DNA from: Oligoflexales bacterium
GTDB taxonomy: Bacteria > Bdellovibrionota_B > Oligoflexia > Oligoflexales > RGVZ01
DNA: 52,947 bases
NCBI GenBank assembly: GCA_947468665.1
Contig: CANILH010000002.1
Location: forward strand, 87,959 to 140,905
Direction: 5' to 3'
The first letter of the stretch is position 1, and each line of letters starts with the position of its first letter. This document shows positions 1-8,486 of this stretch, piece by piece. A program made the position numbers and the translations under genes. The notes under the pieces were generated by a model. That model ran no database searches. It had not been told where the DNA came from and was given only the letters and a program-made list of their open reading frames with translations.

Positions 1-500
1 CGGTCGGCTTTAAGGCGACTCATCCGCTTAAAGAAAACAATCCCATCAACATGATCAATCTCGTGCTGGAGGCAGATCGAGAAAAGTCCATCCGCGTGAA
101 CCTCAAACTCTTTGCCATTCTCGTCAAAAGCCTTGACCCAAACCTCACTGGCACGCTCAACAAAATCAAAAATATCTGGAAAGCTAAGACATCCCTCCTG
201 CCAACGGGCCGTGCCTTCTTTCTTCACAACAACTGGATTGACGAAGGTGAATTTTTTGTTATGCCACCACTTGGCCTCTTCCGTACGGCCATCATCTTTT
301 TCCACAAGAGGAATCTCGATGGTTACAATCCTTCGTAAGTCGCCAACTTGATTAGCAGCCAAGCCAATGCCAGCGGAATCACGCATGGTGTCATGCATGT
401 CTGCGACAATCCGACGAAGACTTTCGTCAAAATTCTTAACTTCATTGGCAGGCGTTTCCAATATTTTTGCCGGCCACTCAATTACCTTCAAGACGGTCAT
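1..500 (-). CDS. def: Peptide deformylase, C-terminus cut by window edge
   Basis: Metal-dependent enzyme that removes the formyl group from the N-terminal methionine of new proteins. I translated the minus strand here and read all three family motifs in order: GIGLAANQ (motif 1), EGCLSFP (motif 2, with the metal-binding Cys) and QHEIDHVDG (motif 3, HExxH-type metal site). The reading frame stays open to the left edge, so only the last few residues are missing. The start chosen is the ATG at 498-500, with a GGAGGA ribosome site 8 bases upstream and an N-terminus (MTVLKVIEWPAKIL) of the usual deformylase type. The frame is also open upstream of this ATG, so a longer GTG start is possible but less likely. 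A gap of about 120 bp separates it from the next gene. The family assignment is very secure. Confidence 0.93.
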   Translation of the reverse strand, partial: MTVLKVIEWPAKILETPANEVKNFDESLRRIVADMHDTMRDSAGIGLAANQVGDLRRIVTIEIPLVEKDDGRTEEAKWWHNKKFTFVNPVVVKKEGTARWQEGCLSFPDIFDFVERASEVWVKAFDENGKEFEVHADGLFSICLQHEIDHVDGIVFFKRMSRLKAD

Positions 501-620
501 CCGTCCATCCTCCAAAAACGCAAAAATGCCCACTCGTGACACCATCTACGGGTGCCTCATGGGATAGCACAACAGGTCGCAAGTGGCGACAAGGTTTAGG
601 TATGTACCGACAATTAACCC

Positions 621-854
621 TTAGAGGCGCTTATCGCGGCCGGTCAAACGAGAGTAGGCGTTCCCGGCGACCCGAAGAGCGCCATCATAGGAGTCCGCTA
701 ATTGCCGATCAATAGCTTCAACTATATGATTTTTAACTAAGATATTATTTGCGAAATGGAACATTGTGTCCCCACCAACGCGAATAGAAAGAATATATAC
801 CCACAAAATCCCTAGTCCGAGAAACTTAAGCATTTTTTTTGTTCGATCACCCAT
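621..854 (-). CDS. Small membrane-anchored hypothetical protein
   Basis: A 77-residue protein of unknown function. The N-terminus has two lysines and an arginine followed by a hydrophobic stretch (about residues 9-25, FLGLGILWVYILSI), which fits a membrane anchor or uncleaved signal. The rest is polar and could sit in the periplasm or at the membrane surface. Its main support is an excellent ribosome site, AGGAGG five bases before the ATG. It lies between lon, whose terminator is just upstream of it, and def, all on the minus strand. No family was recognised. It is probably expressed separately from lon because of the intervening hairpin. Confidence 0.55.
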   Translation of the reverse strand: MGDRTKKMLKFLGLGILWVYILSIRVGGDTMFHFANNILVKNHIVEAIDRQLADSYDGALRVAGNAYSRLTGRDKRL

Positions 855-920
855 ATCAGCCTCCTATGGCAAGTCAGTCAGATTGACTAAATTTTAACCC
901 ATGAGCGACCAAACAGCAAA

Positions 921-944
921 GACCCGGGTATCTAAACCCGGGTC
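921..944 (-). terminator. Rho-independent-type hairpin downstream of lon
   Basis: A perfect 9-bp GC-rich stem (GACCCGGGT / ACCCGGGTC) with a 6-base loop lies about 30 bp past the lon stop codon. On the minus strand it is followed by an interrupted T-rich stretch (TTTGCTGTTT). The position and stem strength support a terminator for lon. The T tract is imperfect. Confidence 0.7.
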
Positions 945-972
945 TAGGTGATTTGAAAATTCAAAAACTTAC

Positions 973-3426
973 TTAGCTAGCTAAGTCATTCTCGGTAGAT
1001 CCAGCCCTGTGGCCATGAATTGGAATGATGTCTTTGCCCGCACCCACGGCGCCAAACATAATGTTGAATACATCTTTATAGGACTTCACAAATGTCACTT
1101 TGATTTTCTTTTTGACGTTGGCTGGCAACGCGTCAAAGTTAGCCTTGTTTTTGAACGGGACCAGAAGATGCCCCACTTCCTCACGAAGAGCGGCGAGAAC
1201 CTTCTCACGCAGGCCACCGATCGGCAGAACAAGTCCATGAAGAGTAATCTCACCTGTCATCGCGATTTTACCGTTTGGAGCCCGTCCCAAAATCGCCGAC
1301 AAGATAGAGCATGCCAGGGTAATTCCAGCGCTTGGGCCGTCCTTTGGAACAGCGCCAGCCGGAATGTGGACGTGAATCTCATTCTTATTGAGAATCTCCG
1401 GATCAAACCCAAACTCCGCGGCATTGGCGCGCAAATAGCTCATGGCCGTCTGAGCACTCTCTTTCATCACGTCCCCCAGCTGTCCTGTCAAAACAAACCG
1501 GGCCGACGGCGCAGGGAAAAGATTTGTCTCAATCGCGAGAACCTCCCCGCCGTATTGAGTATACGCGAGACCAAGGGCCACGCCTCGCATCGGATCGTGG
1601 TGATAAAAGCTTTCTCCATACTTATTCGCGCCAAGGTGCTTTTGAATCATAGCGGGAGTCATTTTAAGATTTCCGCTGGAAGCTGCCTCGAACGATCCAT
1701 TCTCAGCATACTCGCGCGCAAGCTTCCGGCATACGCTGGCGATTTGCTTCTCCAGACCACGAAGCCCGCTTTCACGGGTGTAGCCATTAATAATGGCCGT
1801 CACAGAAGGCTTCGAAAATGAAAGATTCGCCTTATCCAGGCCGGCTTCCTTGATCGTTTTTGGAATAAGAAACTGGTTGGCGATGATCAGTTTCTCTTCC
1901 TCGCTGTAACCGGAAACCTCTATAATCTCCAGGCGGTCACGCAAAGGCCCCGGAATTGTATCAAGTGTGTTGGCATTCGCGATAAACGTCACATCCGAAA
2001 GATCCACAGCCACACCGAGATAGTGATCAATAAAGTTTTTATTTTGCTCTGGATCAAGAACCTCAAGCAACGCGCTGGAAGGATCACCACGGTGGTCAGA
2101 TCCGAGTTTATCGATCTCATCCAGCATGATAACCGGGTTCATTGACTGAGCCTGTTTCAGACTGTTGATGACGCGACCTGGATAAGCACCTACATAAGTC
2201 TTACGGTGACCGCGAATCTCTGCCTCATCACGCACACCACCCAAAGAGATACGGGAAAACTGTCGCCCCATTGATCTTGCGATGGACTTACCAAGACTAG
2301 TTTTACCGACTCCAGGAGGGCCGACGAAACAAATGATAGGGCTCTTAGCGCCTGGGTTGAGTTTTTTAACGGCCAAAAACTCCAGAATTCTGTCTTTCAC
2401 CTGATCAAGACCATGGTGATCCTCATCCAGGATCTTTTTGGTTGTCGCGATCTCGATCGCGTCAGTTGATTTTTTACCCCAAGGCAGAGACAATATAGCC
2501 TCAATATGTGTTCTCGTCAGAGACGCCTCACTTGTATCCTGATGCATGCGCTCAAGACGCTTAATCTGACGGGTAACATCTTCTTTAGCCTCGTCTGACA
2601 GTGCGACACCTTCCATGCGTTTCCAAAGATTGTCGACCTCGTCTTTTCCCTCGTTGTCGCCAAGCTCGGTTTTGATAACTTTGATCTGCTCGCGAAGATA
2701 GTGTTCACGCTGCATCCGGCCAATTTCTTCCTTGGCTTGACTCTGGATGCGAACCTGCATCTGATAAACCTCAATCTCACGAGACAGATACTGATGGACG
2801 CGACGCAAACGGTCGAGGGGATTTTGTACGGCGAGGATTCTCTGCGCGTCGGTGACTTTGAGGCCGAGATTTGAGGCTACAAGATCAGCCAAACGAGATG
2901 GATCAGATACATCCTCAAGAATCATGAGAATATCCGGAGAAAGAATTTTTCCAAGTGAGACGACCTTCTCAAGACTATCGCGCACAGCCCGCACGAGTGC
3001 CTCGAGTTCCGGTGAGGAGCTTGCGACTACAGAGTCACTGATTTGAACTACACGCACCGAAGGATAACCCTCGGTACCGATCATTTCCTGAATTTTCGCT
3101 TTATGTATTCCTTGAACCAGAACTTTCATTCTTCCGTCGGGCAGCTTGCGCGTGCGCATGACCGAACAGACAGTTCCCGTGTTGTAGACATCGAATGGGG
3201 CCTCGAGATTGCACTCAAGGCCTTCTCCTTCCTCACCGGCGACTTTAAAGGCCGAGAGAAAAATTTTGCGGCCTCCAGCAAGCGCGTTCTCAACCGCATT
3301 GACACACAAGTCTTCATTGATGAAGACCGGCACGATCATGTGCGGAAAGACCACAATGTCTTTCAGCGGAAGCAAGGGCAACTCGTGGGCGAGATCAAGA
3401 GCTGTTTGTTCGCCAGTACCACTCAT
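973..3426 (-). CDS. lon: ATP-dependent protease Lon
   Basis: Cytoplasmic AAA+ serine protease that degrades misfolded and regulatory proteins. At 817 residues it has the normal bacterial length. Order of domains: N-terminal substrate-binding domain (about 15-205), coiled-coil region, AAA+ module with Walker A GPPGVGKT (369-376) and Walker B VIMLDEID (432-439), then the protease domain. The catalytic dyad is visible: Ser699 in PKDGPSAG and Lys742 in GGLREKVLAA. The start ATG at 3426 has GAGGAG spaced 6 bases upstream. It lies downstream of grpE on the same strand with a gap of about 195 bp, so the two may be heat-shock co-regulated, but I could not find a convincing sigma-32-type promoter. A hairpin terminator follows. 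Confidence 0.98.
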   Translation of the reverse strand: MSGTGEQTALDLAHELPLLPLKDIVVFPHMIVPVFINEDLCVNAVENALAGGRKIFLSAFKVAGEEGEGLECNLEAPFDVYNTGTVCSVMRTRKLPDGRMKVLVQGIHKAKIQEMIGTEGYPSVRVVQISDSVVASSSPELEALVRAVRDSLEKVVSLGKILSPDILMILEDVSDPSRLADLVASNLGLKVTDAQRILAVQNPLDRLRRVHQYLSREIEVYQMQVRIQSQAKEEIGRMQREHYLREQIKVIKTELGDNEGKDEVDNLWKRMEGVALSDEAKEDVTRQIKRLERMHQDTSEASLTRTHIEAILSLPWGKKSTDAIEIATTKKILDEDHHGLDQVKDRILEFLAVKKLNPGAKSPIICFVGPPGVGKTSLGKSIARSMGRQFSRISLGGVRDEAEIRGHRKTYVGAYPGRVINSLKQAQSMNPVIMLDEIDKLGSDHRGDPSSALLEVLDPEQNKNFIDHYLGVAVDLSDVTFIANANTLDTIPGPLRDRLEIIEVSGYSEEEKLIIANQFLIPKTIKEAGLDKANLSFSKPSVTAIINGYTRESGLRGLEKQIASVCRKLAREYAENGSFEAASSGNLKMTPAMIQKHLGANKYGESFYHHDPMRGVALGLAYTQYGGEVLAIETNLFPAPSARFVLTGQLGDVMKESAQTAMSYLRANAAEFGFDPEILNKNEIHVHIPAGAVPKDGPSAGITLACSILSAILGRAPNGKIAMTGEITLHGLVLPIGGLREKVLAALREEVGHLLVPFKNKANFDALPANVKKKIKVTFVKSYKDVFNIMFGAVGAGKDIIPIHGHRAGSTENDLAS

Positions 3427-3622
3427 AGGAAACTCCTCGTGCCATTGACGCTTATGCGCCTGTTTATCTCGATTTTCTTCCCATTACACAAACCGCATCG
3501 GCTGTCGGGAGAAAACCTTAATCGGGGTCGAAGAGCGGCGCTTTTACGGATACTGGCAGAAACACGAAAAGGTGGGGTTTACAGCTAACGGTGACAAAGA
3601 CTTAACGTCCTTGGTCAATTCA

Positions 3623-4237
3623 TCAATTGCTTCCTCCAGGCACCTTTACGCTTACCATGGCAGGCCTTAAAAGCCTTCCGTGCAGTGCGTAGCCCTTCAT
3701 GAATTCGGTCGCCACAATCTCTTCTGTGACATCTCCGGATTCAATTCGCTGGATGGCCTGATGAAAGTTTGGGTCAAATAATTTACCGACCGCCTCAACA
3801 GGTTCCAGACCGTGCTTAGCGAGTGCGGCAAGAAACAGCTTATAAACCATTGTCATTCCCTCTTGAAACTTGGCGACTTCGCCAGACAGAGATGATGACG
3901 TTGGCAGTGCTTTATCGAAGCTGTCGAGTACGGGGATCATTTCCTTTAGAATTGACTCTGTACTGAACTTAATGAAGTCGGATTTCTCACGCTCAAGGCG
4001 TTTGCGCATGTTGTCCATTTCGGCCACATTGCGCAGCAACCGGTCCTTCATCTCAGCCAGTTCCTGGCTGAGTTGCTCGATTTCTTTGCCACTCTCTTCA
4101 CCGGTCGCCTGATAGGGGGAAGCGACTGCCTCGTTGTTGTCCGAGGCGCTCTCATTCACGGGGCCATTGGCTCCCGCGACAGAGGATTGGTTAGAGCCAG
4201 AGTTGTTTTCGGCTGCCGGGTCTACTTCGTAATTCAT
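3623..4237 (-). CDS. grpE: Nucleotide exchange factor GrpE
   Basis: Cochaperone that speeds ADP release from DnaK (dnaK is at 22.4-24.3 kb in this window). The 204-residue protein has an acidic, low-complexity N-terminus (about 1-50), a long charged helix that forms the dimer coiled coil (about 55-110), and the C-terminal beta domain with the family-typical end (YALHGRLLRPAMVSV). The start ATG has GGAG seven bases upstream. The gene is separated from dnaK and dnaJ, which is uncommon but not rare, and instead precedes lon. A likely sigma-70 promoter is described at 4276-4303. No CIRCE element was seen upstream. Confidence 0.95.
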   Translation of the reverse strand: MNYEVDPAAENNSGSNQSSVAGANGPVNESASDNNEAVASPYQATGEESGKEIEQLSQELAEMKDRLLRNVAEMDNMRKRLEREKSDFIKFSTESILKEMIPVLDSFDKALPTSSSLSGEVAKFQEGMTMVYKLFLAALAKHGLEPVEAVGKLFDPNFHQAIQRIESGDVTEEIVATEFMKGYALHGRLLRPAMVSVKVPGGSN

Positions 4238-4275
4238 GGGAGTCTCCGAAATCGGTAATTAGCGATCAAGGAGGC

Positions 4276-4303
4276 ACTATAATCACGTTTTCGCCAGTGG
4301 CAA
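4276..4303 (-). promoter_or_regulatory. Candidate sigma-70 promoter of grpE
   Basis: On the minus strand, TTGCCA (-35) and TATAGT (-10) are separated by 16 bp and end about 40 bp before the grpE start codon. Both hexamers are close to consensus. No experimental support; inferred from sequence only. Confidence 0.5.
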
Positions 4304-4482
4304 GGTCTGAAAATCCTTTTCTGACCAGTTCGACTCAAATCTCTCTCTACCTATTCAGAATACCTAAGTTTTTGTATGTTGAAAGCGGGCAGGAAGTTCC
4401 CAGCGGTTTATTCCGGTAAACACAGTTCAGTGAAAGCAAGCAAAATAAAAGCACTTCAGGTAAATTTTTTGCATTTGGCCAA

Positions 4483-4511
4483 TTGACAGTCAGTTCGACC
4501 CTTGCTATTCC
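4483..4511 (+). promoter_or_regulatory. Candidate promoter of the fis-like gene
   Basis: A perfect TTGACA (-35) is followed after exactly 17 bp by TATTCC, which is preceded by TGC and so forms an extended -10. It lies about 130 bp upstream of the GTG start of the Fis-type gene, leaving a fairly long leader. The -10 hexamer matches consensus only in part. Confidence 0.5.
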
Positions 4512-4638
4512 ATGAGTCCCGTTTTGGAAGGCCTGTTTTGTAGCCGGCTAACGAATTGGGATGTGCATTTGGTTTTTTAGTCGCTGTCATCCCGGCAGCT
4601 TGTGCTTTAACCTACTGAATTCTAGTGGAGAACTTCCC

Positions 4639-5007
4639 GTGGAAATGCAGACCCTAAGCAACTCAATGTCCCCAGCAAAAGTCATCCCAGCAACCGTTCG
4701 CATTGAGGCAGAAGCGTCCCGCTTCGCGTCAAATCTGCCATTTTCGGCCGATGGCGAGTTTACCGGCAAATTAGACAGCTTCTCTCTTGAGGCCGTTGTT
4801 GAGCATAAAATCTCAAAATTCCTGGACCAAGTCGGTGGAATGTACCCTGAAGACCTACATAGCCTCATCCTCGGCAAAGTCGAAAAGCCCCTTTTGGCTC
4901 AAATCCTTCGTCGCACAGGTGGAAACCAGGTCCACGCTAGCCGTATCCTCGGCATTAACCGCAATACACTCCGTAAGAAAATGAAAATGCACTCTGTTAA
5001 GGCCTAA
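4639..5007 (+). CDS. fis: Fis-family DNA-binding protein
   Basis: Small nucleoid-associated or regulatory protein. The last 50 residues match E. coli Fis closely in pattern: two helices ending in VEKPLL, then GGNQVHASRILGIN and RNTLRKKMK, which is the helix-turn-helix. The first half (about 70 residues) is variable and not recognised. I chose the GTG at 4639 (122 residues) because GGAG lies 8 bases before it. A longer reading from ATG 4561 lacks a ribosome site, and ATG 4645 is too far from the GGAG. It is monocistronic, with its own promoter and a strong terminator. It lacks the AAA+ domain of NtrC-type activators, so it is a stand-alone Fis. The gene symbol is by family resemblance. Confidence 0.85.
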   Translation: MEMQTLSNSMSPAKVIPATVRIEAEASRFASNLPFSADGEFTGKLDSFSLEAVVEHKISKFLDQVGGMYPEDLHSLILGKVEKPLLAQILRRTGGNQVHASRILGINRNTLRKKMKMHSVKA

Positions 5008-5096
5008 TTGAGCTCGGCGTAGCCTCTGCCCAACCAGGTAGTAAAAAAAGGCCACGCGATGTTTGGCGCACTCAGTAAATAAGCATTACGACCCTG

Positions 5097-5130
5097 AAAA
5101 GGGCCTCCAGACGTTCTCTGGGGCCCTTTT
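5097..5130 (+). terminator. Rho-independent terminator after the fis-like gene
   Basis: AAAAGGGCC-TCCAGA pairs with TCTGG-GGCCCTTTT across a 5-base loop. The 3' arm ends in four T and is followed by CGTTT. It lies 90 bp past the stop codon and before the convergent dnaB gene, and may act on both strands. Confidence 0.8.
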
Positions 5131-5188
5131 CGTTTACTTGGTAATTACCATCCATCTTAGACGTTAAAGCCCGAGACTGACTTTGCGC

Positions 5189-6535
5189 CTATTTCATCAA
5201 ATTATAGAATGAGACAAACTTTAATTGCGCGGCCAATTTGATTTCCTCAAGTGAGCCATGGCGGTTTTTAGCTATAATGATCTCAGCCTTCCCGGCGTCC
5301 TCGCTATTTGGGTTGTAGTACTCATCCCTATAGACGAACATAATTAAGTCGGCGTCCTGCTCGATCGCTCCGGATTCGCGCAAGTCACTTGTTTTGGGCC
5401 TGTGATCGGTTCTGGTATCGGCACTTCTGTTTAGCTGCGACAGGACGATGACAGGCACGTTTAGTTCCTTTGCCAGAGCCTTAAGCCCCCCTGACAACTC
5501 CGCAACCTCACGTTCACGGCTGTCAGCGCGCTTACTGCTCGTTCCCATGAGCTGAAGGTAGTCTATGATCACCAACCCGATGCCGCTGTCTTTATCCGAC
5601 TGCTTCAGCTCCCGGTCGTAGTTACGAAGACGAGACCGCATCTCAGCAAGTGTAATGCCGCCAGTATCATCCATACTGATCGGCATCCTCATAATCTTAT
5701 TAGTGGCCTCAGTAAGGCGGTTTAAATCCTCTGCCTCAAGATCACCCTTGCGCAGGCGGCTGGAGTCAATCTTCCCCTCAGCCGAGATGAGACGCATCAT
5801 CAGCTGGTTCTTAGGCATCTCGAGACTGAAGAATACCGTGGGAAAGTTATGCCTCGCCGCATTGGCCGCGATATTGAGGGCAAATGCCGTCTTACCCATA
5901 GCGGGCCTGGCTGCCAGGATTATAAGGTCGCTACGCTGAAAGCCACCTGTCAGGGCGTCAAGGTCAGTAAACCCTGAGGGAATACCCGTTGGGGCTCCGT
6001 TGGAGTTGATCCTCCGCTCGATTTCCTCGAGCGTACTATCAAGAATTTTCTCCGCGTGCATGAGGCCCTGTTGGCGGTTTTGCTCGCTGAAAATCGCCTG
6101 AATCTCTTTATCAAACTCAGACAAAAACTCCGTCACGTCACCGTCAGCCGTAGCCGCGCGCGATGTAACACTCTGTCCAATACTTACGATTCGGCGGAGA
6201 TAGGCATGCTTTTTAATCTGCGTGGCGTAATAGCCAGAGTTCTGGGCGACGGGAGCCGCCTGCACCAGCTCAATCAGATAACCGTATCCGATTTCCTGTC
6301 CCTGAGAGTTTGCCCCGCACTTTAGTTTTTCCGCGACCGAGACAATATCGATAGGGTCTTTTGTCTCATCGAGTTCGATGATGGCCTGAAAAATGCGTCT
6401 GTGGGCATCACCAAAAAAATGCTCCGCCAAAAGCCCATCTGAGATAATACCTGTCAGATGAATCGGCTCCTTGAGGATTGCCCCAAGAACCGCCTTCTCT
6501 GACTCTTGTGAATGTGGAGGGGTAAATCCCTGCAT
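5189..6535 (-). CDS. dnaB: Replicative DNA helicase DnaB
   Basis: Hexameric 5'-3' helicase that unwinds DNA at the replication fork. The 448-residue protein has the normal two-part layout: an N-terminal domain that binds primase (about 5-105), a linker, and a RecA-type ATPase domain with Walker A ARPAMGKT (near residue 212) and a Walker B-type strand (LVIIDYLQLM). The QLNR segment (VIVLSQLNRSAD) and the typical DLRESGAIEQDADLI segment are also present. The start ATG has AGGAG about 10 bases upstream. It follows rplI on the same strand, but a strong hairpin between them suggests separate transcription. No intein was seen. Confidence 0.97.
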   Translation of the reverse strand: MQGFTPPHSQESEKAVLGAILKEPIHLTGIISDGLLAEHFFGDAHRRIFQAIIELDETKDPIDIVSVAEKLKCGANSQGQEIGYGYLIELVQAAPVAQNSGYYATQIKKHAYLRRIVSIGQSVTSRAATADGDVTEFLSEFDKEIQAIFSEQNRQQGLMHAEKILDSTLEEIERRINSNGAPTGIPSGFTDLDALTGGFQRSDLIILAARPAMGKTAFALNIAANAARHNFPTVFFSLEMPKNQLMMRLISAEGKIDSSRLRKGDLEAEDLNRLTEATNKIMRMPISMDDTGGITLAEMRSRLRNYDRELKQSDKDSGIGLVIIDYLQLMGTSSKRADSREREVAELSGGLKALAKELNVPVIVLSQLNRSADTRTDHRPKTSDLRESGAIEQDADLIMFVYRDEYYNPNSEDAGKAEIIIAKNRHGSLEEIKLAAQLKFVSFYNLMK

Positions 6536-6583
6536 TCCCAGATGGCTCCTAAAATTATCGAATTAAGCTCAGCCGTAAAAACT

Positions 6584-6617
6584 AACCCGCGGCGCAATCA
6601 TTTTGCAACCGCGGGTT
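6584..6617 (-). terminator. Terminator between rplI and dnaB
   Basis: AACCCGCGG pairs perfectly with CCGCGGGTT around a 16-base loop that can itself pair partly (GCAA/TTGC). On the minus strand it is followed by AGTTTTT. It therefore ends the ribosomal-protein transcript before dnaB. The plus strand has only a weak T stretch. Confidence 0.75.
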
Positions 6618-6671
6618 ATTTTAGCTATCCAGGTCGCGGGCTTATAGAAAACCCCTTGACCCGAAATTTAA

Positions 6672-7118
6672 TCACTGCTTAGCAACAACCCAAACTTTGA
6701 ATTTAGCTGTTACTTCAGAGTGAAGCTTCACTTGACCATGGTAAACGCCGACCTTCTTGATTTCCTCAACAAGGGAGATGTCACGACGGGAAACTTTATG
6801 ACCTTCCTGATTCAGAAGTTCCTCAAGCTCCGCGGTTGTAACGGATCCGAAAATCCGCTCATCTTCGCCTGTTTGCTTATAGACAGTCACGGCGATTTTC
6901 TCAATCTGAGCCGCCAGCGCCTTCGCCTCACCGAGGAGTTGGGCCTTCTTCTTGTCAAGAATGCGGCGGTGATGTTTCAGGGCCGCTTCATTCGCCTCGT
7001 TTGCCATTCCCGCGATTCCGCGTGGGAGAAGGTAGTTACGGGCATATCCATTACGTACATTTACGATCTCGCCAATGTGGCCGAGTGTCGAAACGTCCTG
7101 ATTCAATATAACTTTCAT
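6672..7118 (-). CDS. rplI: 50S ribosomal protein L9
   Basis: L9 bridges ribosomes through an N-terminal domain bound to 23S rRNA and a C-terminal globular domain joined by a long helix. The 148-residue length is normal. The N-terminus MKVILNQDVSTLGHIGEIVNVRNGYARNYLLP is the classic L9 signature, read here in pieces (VKxGYARNYLLPRGIA type). The central helix spans about residues 41-75. The start ATG has AGGAG six bases upstream. It lies 28 bp after rpsF with no room for rpsR, which normally sits between them. Confidence 0.97.
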   Translation of the reverse strand: MKVILNQDVSTLGHIGEIVNVRNGYARNYLLPRGIAGMANEANEAALKHHRRILDKKKAQLLGEAKALAAQIEKIAVTVYKQTGEDERIFGSVTTAELEELLNQEGHKVSRRDISLVEEIKKVGVYHGQVKLHSEVTAKFKVWVVAKQ

Positions 7119-7146
7119 TTTTGTTCTCCTGCTTTAACCAAAGCTA

Positions 7147-7524
7147 TCAATCGCGTTCGCGGTACTCGTTAGCTGCCTCACGTGCTGCGGCTGCTATCTT
7201 AGCGAGCTGCTCCTTACGATCAGCGACATTCACATCTTGAGAGACGTATACCGACATATAACGAAGGACGTCATCATCGATACGCATCAGGCGTTCCATC
7301 TCAGCGAGGTTCGCTGATGTGCCGATAAAGTCATAGTTCACATAATTTCCACGAAAAACTTTTTTCATTGGGAAAGCGAGTTTCTTCACGCCCCAAACGC
7401 TTTTCTGGAGGATCTCTCCGCCGTCATCGGTCATCAGTTTCTCGTATTTAGCGAGAAGCTTCGTACCTTCAGACTCCGGAAGCTCGGCACGCGCGATGAT
7501 TGTAAATTCGTATTCTCTTAACAC
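7147..7524 (-). CDS. rpsF: 30S ribosomal protein S6
   Basis: S6 binds the central domain of 16S rRNA as a heterodimer with S18. The 125-residue protein has the family N-terminus (LREYEFTIIARAEL), the YPMKK-like core (AFPMKKVFRGNYVNYDF) and the LRYMSV strand near residue 90. The C-terminal tail is charged. Translation starts at a GTG (7522-7524), preceded by GGAGG at 8 bases. It is the first gene of a short rpsF-rplI unit. Its upstream region holds a small structured element (7582-7611) that could be an autoregulatory leader. The usual partner gene rpsR is not next to it. Confidence 0.96.
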   Translation of the reverse strand: MLREYEFTIIARAELPESEGTKLLAKYEKLMTDDGGEILQKSVWGVKKLAFPMKKVFRGNYVNYDFIGTSANLAEMERLMRIDDDVLRYMSVYVSQDVNVADRKEQLAKIAAAAREAANEYRERD

Positions 7525-7581
7525 TATAAATTCCTCCCTTACGGATTAAACAGCTAGGCGACACAAACGCGCCCAGCAAAG

Positions 7582-7611
7582 GAGCTAACACCGGAAAGCT
7601 CTAGGCTTTCC
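7582..7611 (-). promoter_or_regulatory. Structured rpsF leader, possible S6:S18-type element
   Basis: On the minus strand, about 60-90 bases before the rpsF start, two hairpins compete for the same bases. One pairs GGAAAGC with GCTTTCC (7593-7611). The other pairs GAGCT with AGCTC (7582-7601) and exposes CCGG in its loop. S6:S18-binding leaders in many bacteria carry an exposed CCG. The match to that class is my inference from this small motif, without a covariance model. Confidence 0.35.
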
Positions 7612-7631
7612 TTAATTGTTCATCAGCGAAA

Positions 7632-8195
7632 TTATTTCCGCTGTTTAAACATTTCTTTCATTCGCAGCTCTGCCTCTGGCTTTACAGCTTTGACATAGTC
7701 TGCGATCTCCGTCTCCGGCATCTGACGCAGCACATAATCGGCTACATCCATCCCAGGGCTCCCATCCTCAAGCTTCGCTGGTCGTCCCACACCAAGCTTG
7801 ATTCTCTGGAAGTCATCCTTGCCAGACTCTTCCATTATCGAGCGAATTCCATTGTGGCCGCCATGGCCGCCACCGGCTCTCGCCCGAACCTTACCCGCCG
7901 GCACATCAATGTCGTCGTGTAAGACGATCCAGTCTTGCGACGGGATCTTGTAAAACTGCGCGACCCTCACCACTGACCGGCCGCTCAAATTCATAAAGGT
8001 CATAGGCTTCAGCAGAACACAGGATTCACCGAGTACTTGCCCCTTGCCTAACTCACCAAGGAATTTATCCACCGTGCCCGAATCCCAGCTGATTCCCTCG
8101 CCCCGAGCCATCTCATTTAGCACCAAAAAACCAGCGTTGTGCCAAGTGTTTTCGTAGCGCTGCCCAGGATTACCAAGGGCTATGAGAAGCTTCAA
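7632..8195 (-). CDS. pth: Peptidyl-tRNA hydrolase
   Basis: Releases tRNA from peptidyl-tRNAs that drop off the ribosome. At 187 residues it has the usual length. Visible motifs are LIALGNPGQRYENTWHNAGF (the catalytic His is in the NTxHNAG motif, about residue 19), the PMTFMNLSG motif, and VLHDDIDVPAGKVRARAGGGHGGHNGIRSI (read here in parts), with the catalytic Asp in HDDID. The start is a TTG at 8193-8195, three bases after the rplY stop codon, with an AAGG ribosome site inside the end of rplY. That spacing suggests translational coupling with rplY. It precedes rpsF by about 107 bp. Confidence 0.96.
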   Translation of the reverse strand: MKLLIALGNPGQRYENTWHNAGFLVLNEMARGEGISWDSGTVDKFLGELGKGQVLGESCVLLKPMTFMNLSGRSVVRVAQFYKIPSQDWIVLHDDIDVPAGKVRARAGGGHGGHNGIRSIMEESGKDDFQRIKLGVGRPAKLEDGSPGMDVADYVLRQMPETEIADYVKAVKPEAELRMKEMFKQRK

Positions 8196-8198
8196 GAC

Positions 8199-8486
8199 TT
8201 AGACCTTCACCAAATCCACGTGCAGAGCTGAACGTCTGACAGGATCAATTTGAAGTTCCTGAATCTTAACGGCAACAGTTTTGCCATCAAGAATCATATT
8301 GAACTTGCGATCGCCAGACTTCCAGGCTTTTGGAAGGAGCTTAGGATCAAGCTCAAGAATCGTGCTCTTGCCGCTTTCAAGAAGCACCGCAGGGATTTTC
8401 CCGGCTTTGCGCAGTTTGCGTGTGTAGCTCTTGCCTGTTCCTGTGCGCAGAGCCGCTTCGATTGATACATTGATTACTTCAGACAT
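8199..8486 (-). CDS. rplY: 50S ribosomal protein L25, short form
   Basis: L25 binds 5S rRNA. The 95-residue protein covers only the RNA-binding domain, as in E. coli, and lacks the C-terminal CTC-type extension common in other phyla. The family pattern R(T/x)GTGKSYTRKLRKAGKIPAVL is visible at residues 15-36 and HVDLVKV at the end. The start ATG has GGAG 6 bases upstream. The neighbours prs (upstream) and pth (downstream, 3-bp gap) form the common prs-rplY-pth order. Confidence 0.93.
   Translation of the reverse strand: MSEVINVSIEAALRTGTGKSYTRKLRKAGKIPAVLLESGKSTILELDPKLLPKAWKSGDRKFNMILDGKTVAVKIQELQIDPVRRSALHVDLVKV

Noticed and set aside
1009-1821. Long plus-strand ORF inside lon
   Set aside because: It lies fully opposite the conserved Lon protease domain, has no recognised motif and is a shadow reading frame.
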